A stretch of 64,000 bases of DNA. Origin: Palleronia pelagia. GTDB taxonomy: Bacteria > Pseudomonadota > Alphaproteobacteria > Rhodobacterales > Rhodobacteraceae. The position numbers were made by a program, and so were the translations under genes. Every line of letters starts with the position of its first letter. Within the stretch, counting starts at the first letter, position 1. The notes under the pieces were generated by a model that worked only from the letters and a program-made list of their open reading frames with translations, made no database searches and was not told the origin of the DNA. Shown one piece after another: positions 62,369-64,000 of the stretch. The stretch is taken from the NCBI RefSeq assembly GCF_900110115.1, contig NZ_FOCM01000008.1, positions 121,483 to 185,482 of the forward strand, read 5' to 3'.

Positions 62369-64000
62369 ATGAATCATGTAGGAACAAAAGCGGCTACACA
62401 GACCAAGGCGCTGATCTATTGCCGCGTCTCGGACAAGAAGCAAAAGACTCAAGGCCACGGTCTCGAAAGTCAGGAACACCGCTGCCGCAAGTATGCCGAG
62501 GATCGCGGCTACGAAGTCGAGATGGTCTTCCCTGATGACATCACGGGCGGCGTGGACTTCATGAAGCGCCCAGGCATGCGCGCCATGCTGGCCTATCTCG
62601 ATGCGAAGAACGAAGACAATTATGTAGTCATCTTTGATGATCCGAAGCGCTTCGCCCGCCATACCGAATTCCACCTTAAGCTTCGCCGCGAATTCGCGCA
62701 GCGCGGGGCGCGGGTCGAATGTCTCAACTTTACCTTCGAGGACACGCCCGAGGGGCTGTTCGTTGAAACTGTGATCGCCGCACAAGGCCAACTTGAGCGC
62801 GAACAAAACCGCCGTCAGGTCATCCAGAAGATGACCGCCCGCGTTGAGAAGGGCTACTACGTCTTTCATCCGCCAATCGGCTATAAATACGAGCGCGTGG
62901 CTGCGCATGGGAAGATTCTGGTGCCGAACGAGCCAATCGCCTCCATCATCCGCGAGGCTTTGGAAGGCTTCGCCGATGGGCGTTTCACCTCCCAAGTCGA
63001 AGTAAAGCGCTTCCTTGAGGGCAAGCCCGACTTCCCGAAGAGCGGCAAGAGCGGCTACGTCCACCCAACGAAGGTGCGCGACATGCTTGAGCGCTCCGTC
63101 TACGCTGGCTGCGTGGAGGCTCCGAATTGGGGCGTAACCCTGCGCAAGGGGCATCACGAGGCCCTGATCAGCTTCTCGACTTACGAGCGCATCCAGGCGC
63201 GTCTCAAAGGCACGCTGAACGCGCCAGCCCGCAAAGATATCAATCAAGACTTCCCGCTGCGTGGATTCGTCCTGTGCGATGATTGTGGAGAGCCGATGAC
63301 CTCTTGCTGGTCGAAGGGCCGCAATCAGCTCTATCCTTACTATCTGTGCGACACGCCGAGTTGCGACTCCAAGCGCAAGTCGATCCGCCGCGCCGATATC
63401 GAGGAAGGGGCAGAAGCTCTCCTGCGTAGCCTGCAACCCGCTGCGCAGCTCTTCAAGCTCGCGAAGGCGATCTTCACCGATATCTGGGAGATGCGCCGCG
63501 CTGACGCCCTTGGGGCGCGGAAAGCTCTGGAAGCACAGGTCATTGATACCAGCAAGCAGATCGACAATCTGCTCGACCGTATCATGAACTCGTCCAGCCC
63601 GTCCGTGATCGGGGCGTATGAAAAGCGCATCGAAGAGCTGGAACGCGAGAAGATCAGACTGGCGGAACGGGCCGAGTCGGCGGTGCCCAGCGAGGCACGC
63701 CTGAGCGAATTTATCGAACCGGCCATGGAGTTCCTGGCAAGTCCTTGGAATATTTATAAAAATGGCAACTTCGCCCTCAAGAGAACGGTGCTCAAACTGG
63801 CTTTTGCAGAGCCATTGAGGTATAGCCGGAATGAGGGTTATCGAACCGCCGAAACCACCTTTCCTTTCAAGGTGTTAGCGGATTTTTCGTCCCTAAAGTG
63901 CGGGATGGTGGGCGACCCTGGAATCGAACCAGGCGTGCGTCTCCGCGAGGGAGCGAAGCGGGTCCTGCCAGCGGTGCGGGGCGCAGGATCGATCCGGTGG
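62369..64000 (+). CDS. Large serine recombinase, 3' end beyond window
   Basis: This element integrase has at least 544 residues. The resolvase domain starts ALIYCRVSDKKQ (Ser21 nucleophile), continues FDDPKRFARHT; a recombinase domain contains FHPPIGYKYERV; a zinc ribbon has CDDCGEPMTSC and YYLCDTPSCDS near residues 300-335; a coiled-coil region follows. AAGGAGGA precedes ATG 62369. The last codons lie in the tRNA-like sequence and the direct repeat: the reading frame stays open past 64000. In the circular form it would stop after 18 codons at 52295-52297. Confidence 0.92.
   Translation, partial: MNHVGTKAATQTKALIYCRVSDKKQKTQGHGLESQEHRCRKYAEDRGYEVEMVFPDDITGGVDFMKRPGMRAMLAYLDAKNEDNYVVIFDDPKRFARHTEFHLKLRREFAQRGARVECLNFTFEDTPEGLFVETVIAAQGQLEREQNRRQVIQKMTARVEKGYYVFHPPIGYKYERVAAHGKILVPNEPIASIIREALEGFADGRFTSQVEVKRFLEGKPDFPKSGKSGYVHPTKVRDMLERSVYAGCVEAPNWGVTLRKGHHEALISFSTYERIQARLKGTLNAPARKDINQDFPLRGFVLCDDCGEPMTSCWSKGRNQLYPYYLCDTPSCDSKRKSIRRADIEEGAEALLRSLQPAAQLFKLAKAIFTDIWEMRRADALGARKALEAQVIDTSKQIDNLLDRIMNSSSPSVIGAYEKRIEELEREKIRLAERAESAVPSEARLSEFIEPAMEFLASPWNIYKNGNFALKRTVLKLAFAEPLRYSRNEGYRTAETTFPFKVLADFSSLKCGMVGDPGIEPGVRLREGAKRVLPAVRGAGSIRW
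63906..63950 (-). other. tRNA-like 3' end (T-arm, acceptor, CCA) inside the recombinase gene
   Basis: Read on the minus strand it gives a putative variable arm CTCC-CTCGC-GGAG, the T-arm CCTGG-TTCGATT-CCAGG, then GTCGCCC and ACCA. No matching GGGCGAC 5' acceptor is present within 95 nt to the right, so this is a fragment or hybrid. On the plus strand it is translated as the recombinase tail VGDPGIEPGVRLRE. A diverged relative occurs at about 52140-52200. Confidence 0.4.
63964..64000 (+). repeat. Right direct repeat (putative attR core), cut by window end
   Basis: Identical to 52204-52240 over 37 bp to the very last base of the window, so the true repeat may be longer. It lies inside the open reading frame of the recombinase. 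CAGGATCGATCC contains a palindromic GGATCGATCC, a possible crossover site. Confidence 0.8.

Larger units (their letters stand above)
52204..64000. mobile_element. Integrative mobilizable element of about 11.8 kb
   Basis: The segment between direct repeats 52204-52240 and 63964-64000 contains mobC and relaxase at the left, plasmid-type small genes, ardC, a truncated coupling protein and a large serine recombinase at the right. Base composition and codon use differ from the chromosome, most at 54.4-55.6 kb. No type IV secretion genes are present, so transfer would need a helper. The exact right end may lie past 64000. Confidence 0.75.

Overview
The window looks like chromosomal DNA of a GC-rich alphaproteobacterium of the Rhodobacteraceae (Roseobacter-type). 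Supporting signs are an aa3-type cytochrome oxidase gene, a class I lysyl-tRNA synthetase, RpoH and CarD regulators, cobS/cobT, a proteasome-like Anbu cluster, and a tRNA-His with A73 and no encoded G-1, an alphaproteobacterial trait. Apart from a few class-defining motifs, names are family-level calls made from the sequence alone.

Layout. 1-13 kb: partial ctaD, a DegT-type aminotransferase, nadD, a Tat-exported PBP4-type DacB, lysS, a tight ribB-ribH-nusB operon with two small membrane-protein genes, a ClpP-fold protease with its membrane partner, a 160-nt rod-shaped RNA candidate (possibly 6S RNA) and mmcB. 13-24 kb: tRNA-His, an RluA-type pseudouridine synthase, rpoH behind a sigma32-like promoter, a Gfo/Idh/MocA oxidoreductase, an RTX protein, pepF, an amidohydrolase and an ATP-dependent DNA ligase/exonuclease pair. 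24-28 kb: the ATP-grasp, alpha-E, transglutaminase and Anbu cluster. 28-36 kb: lipid- and envelope-related genes, a SUV3-like helicase followed by an S4 protein, ferredoxin and carD. 36-51.7 kb: cobS/cobT, a KefB-type antiporter, a 1008-residue single-pass protein with pilus/secretion-like ends, a SIMPL protein, an MFS transporter, metY, a VOC protein, cytochrome c, a PQQ-type sugar dehydrogenase whose signal peptide is out of frame, and several orphan genes.

52.2-64 kb is a mobile element of about 11.8 kb. It is bracketed by a direct repeat of at least 37 bp (52204-52240 and 63964-64000). It carries mobC, a relaxase, a divergent GNAT-like/HTH cargo pair, small plasmid-type genes, a deleted fic remnant, ardC, a traG/virD4 gene lacking its ATP-binding N-terminus, and a large serine recombinase at the right end. 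It has mobilization genes but no intact coupling protein or secretion system, so it is best read as an integrative mobilizable element that depends on a helper.

Recurring small features are a 22-bp dispersed motif (four copies, two forming a long palindrome), several clear hairpin terminators, and an inverted repeat covering the mobC ribosome binding site. The most unusual points are the relaxase without an N-terminal tyrosine, the recombinase gene that reads through its own attachment site into a tRNA-like 3' end, the fic and traG deletions, the frameshifted sugar dehydrogenase, a probable ATC start codon in the MFS gene, and a RibB with a degenerate cyclohydrolase domain.
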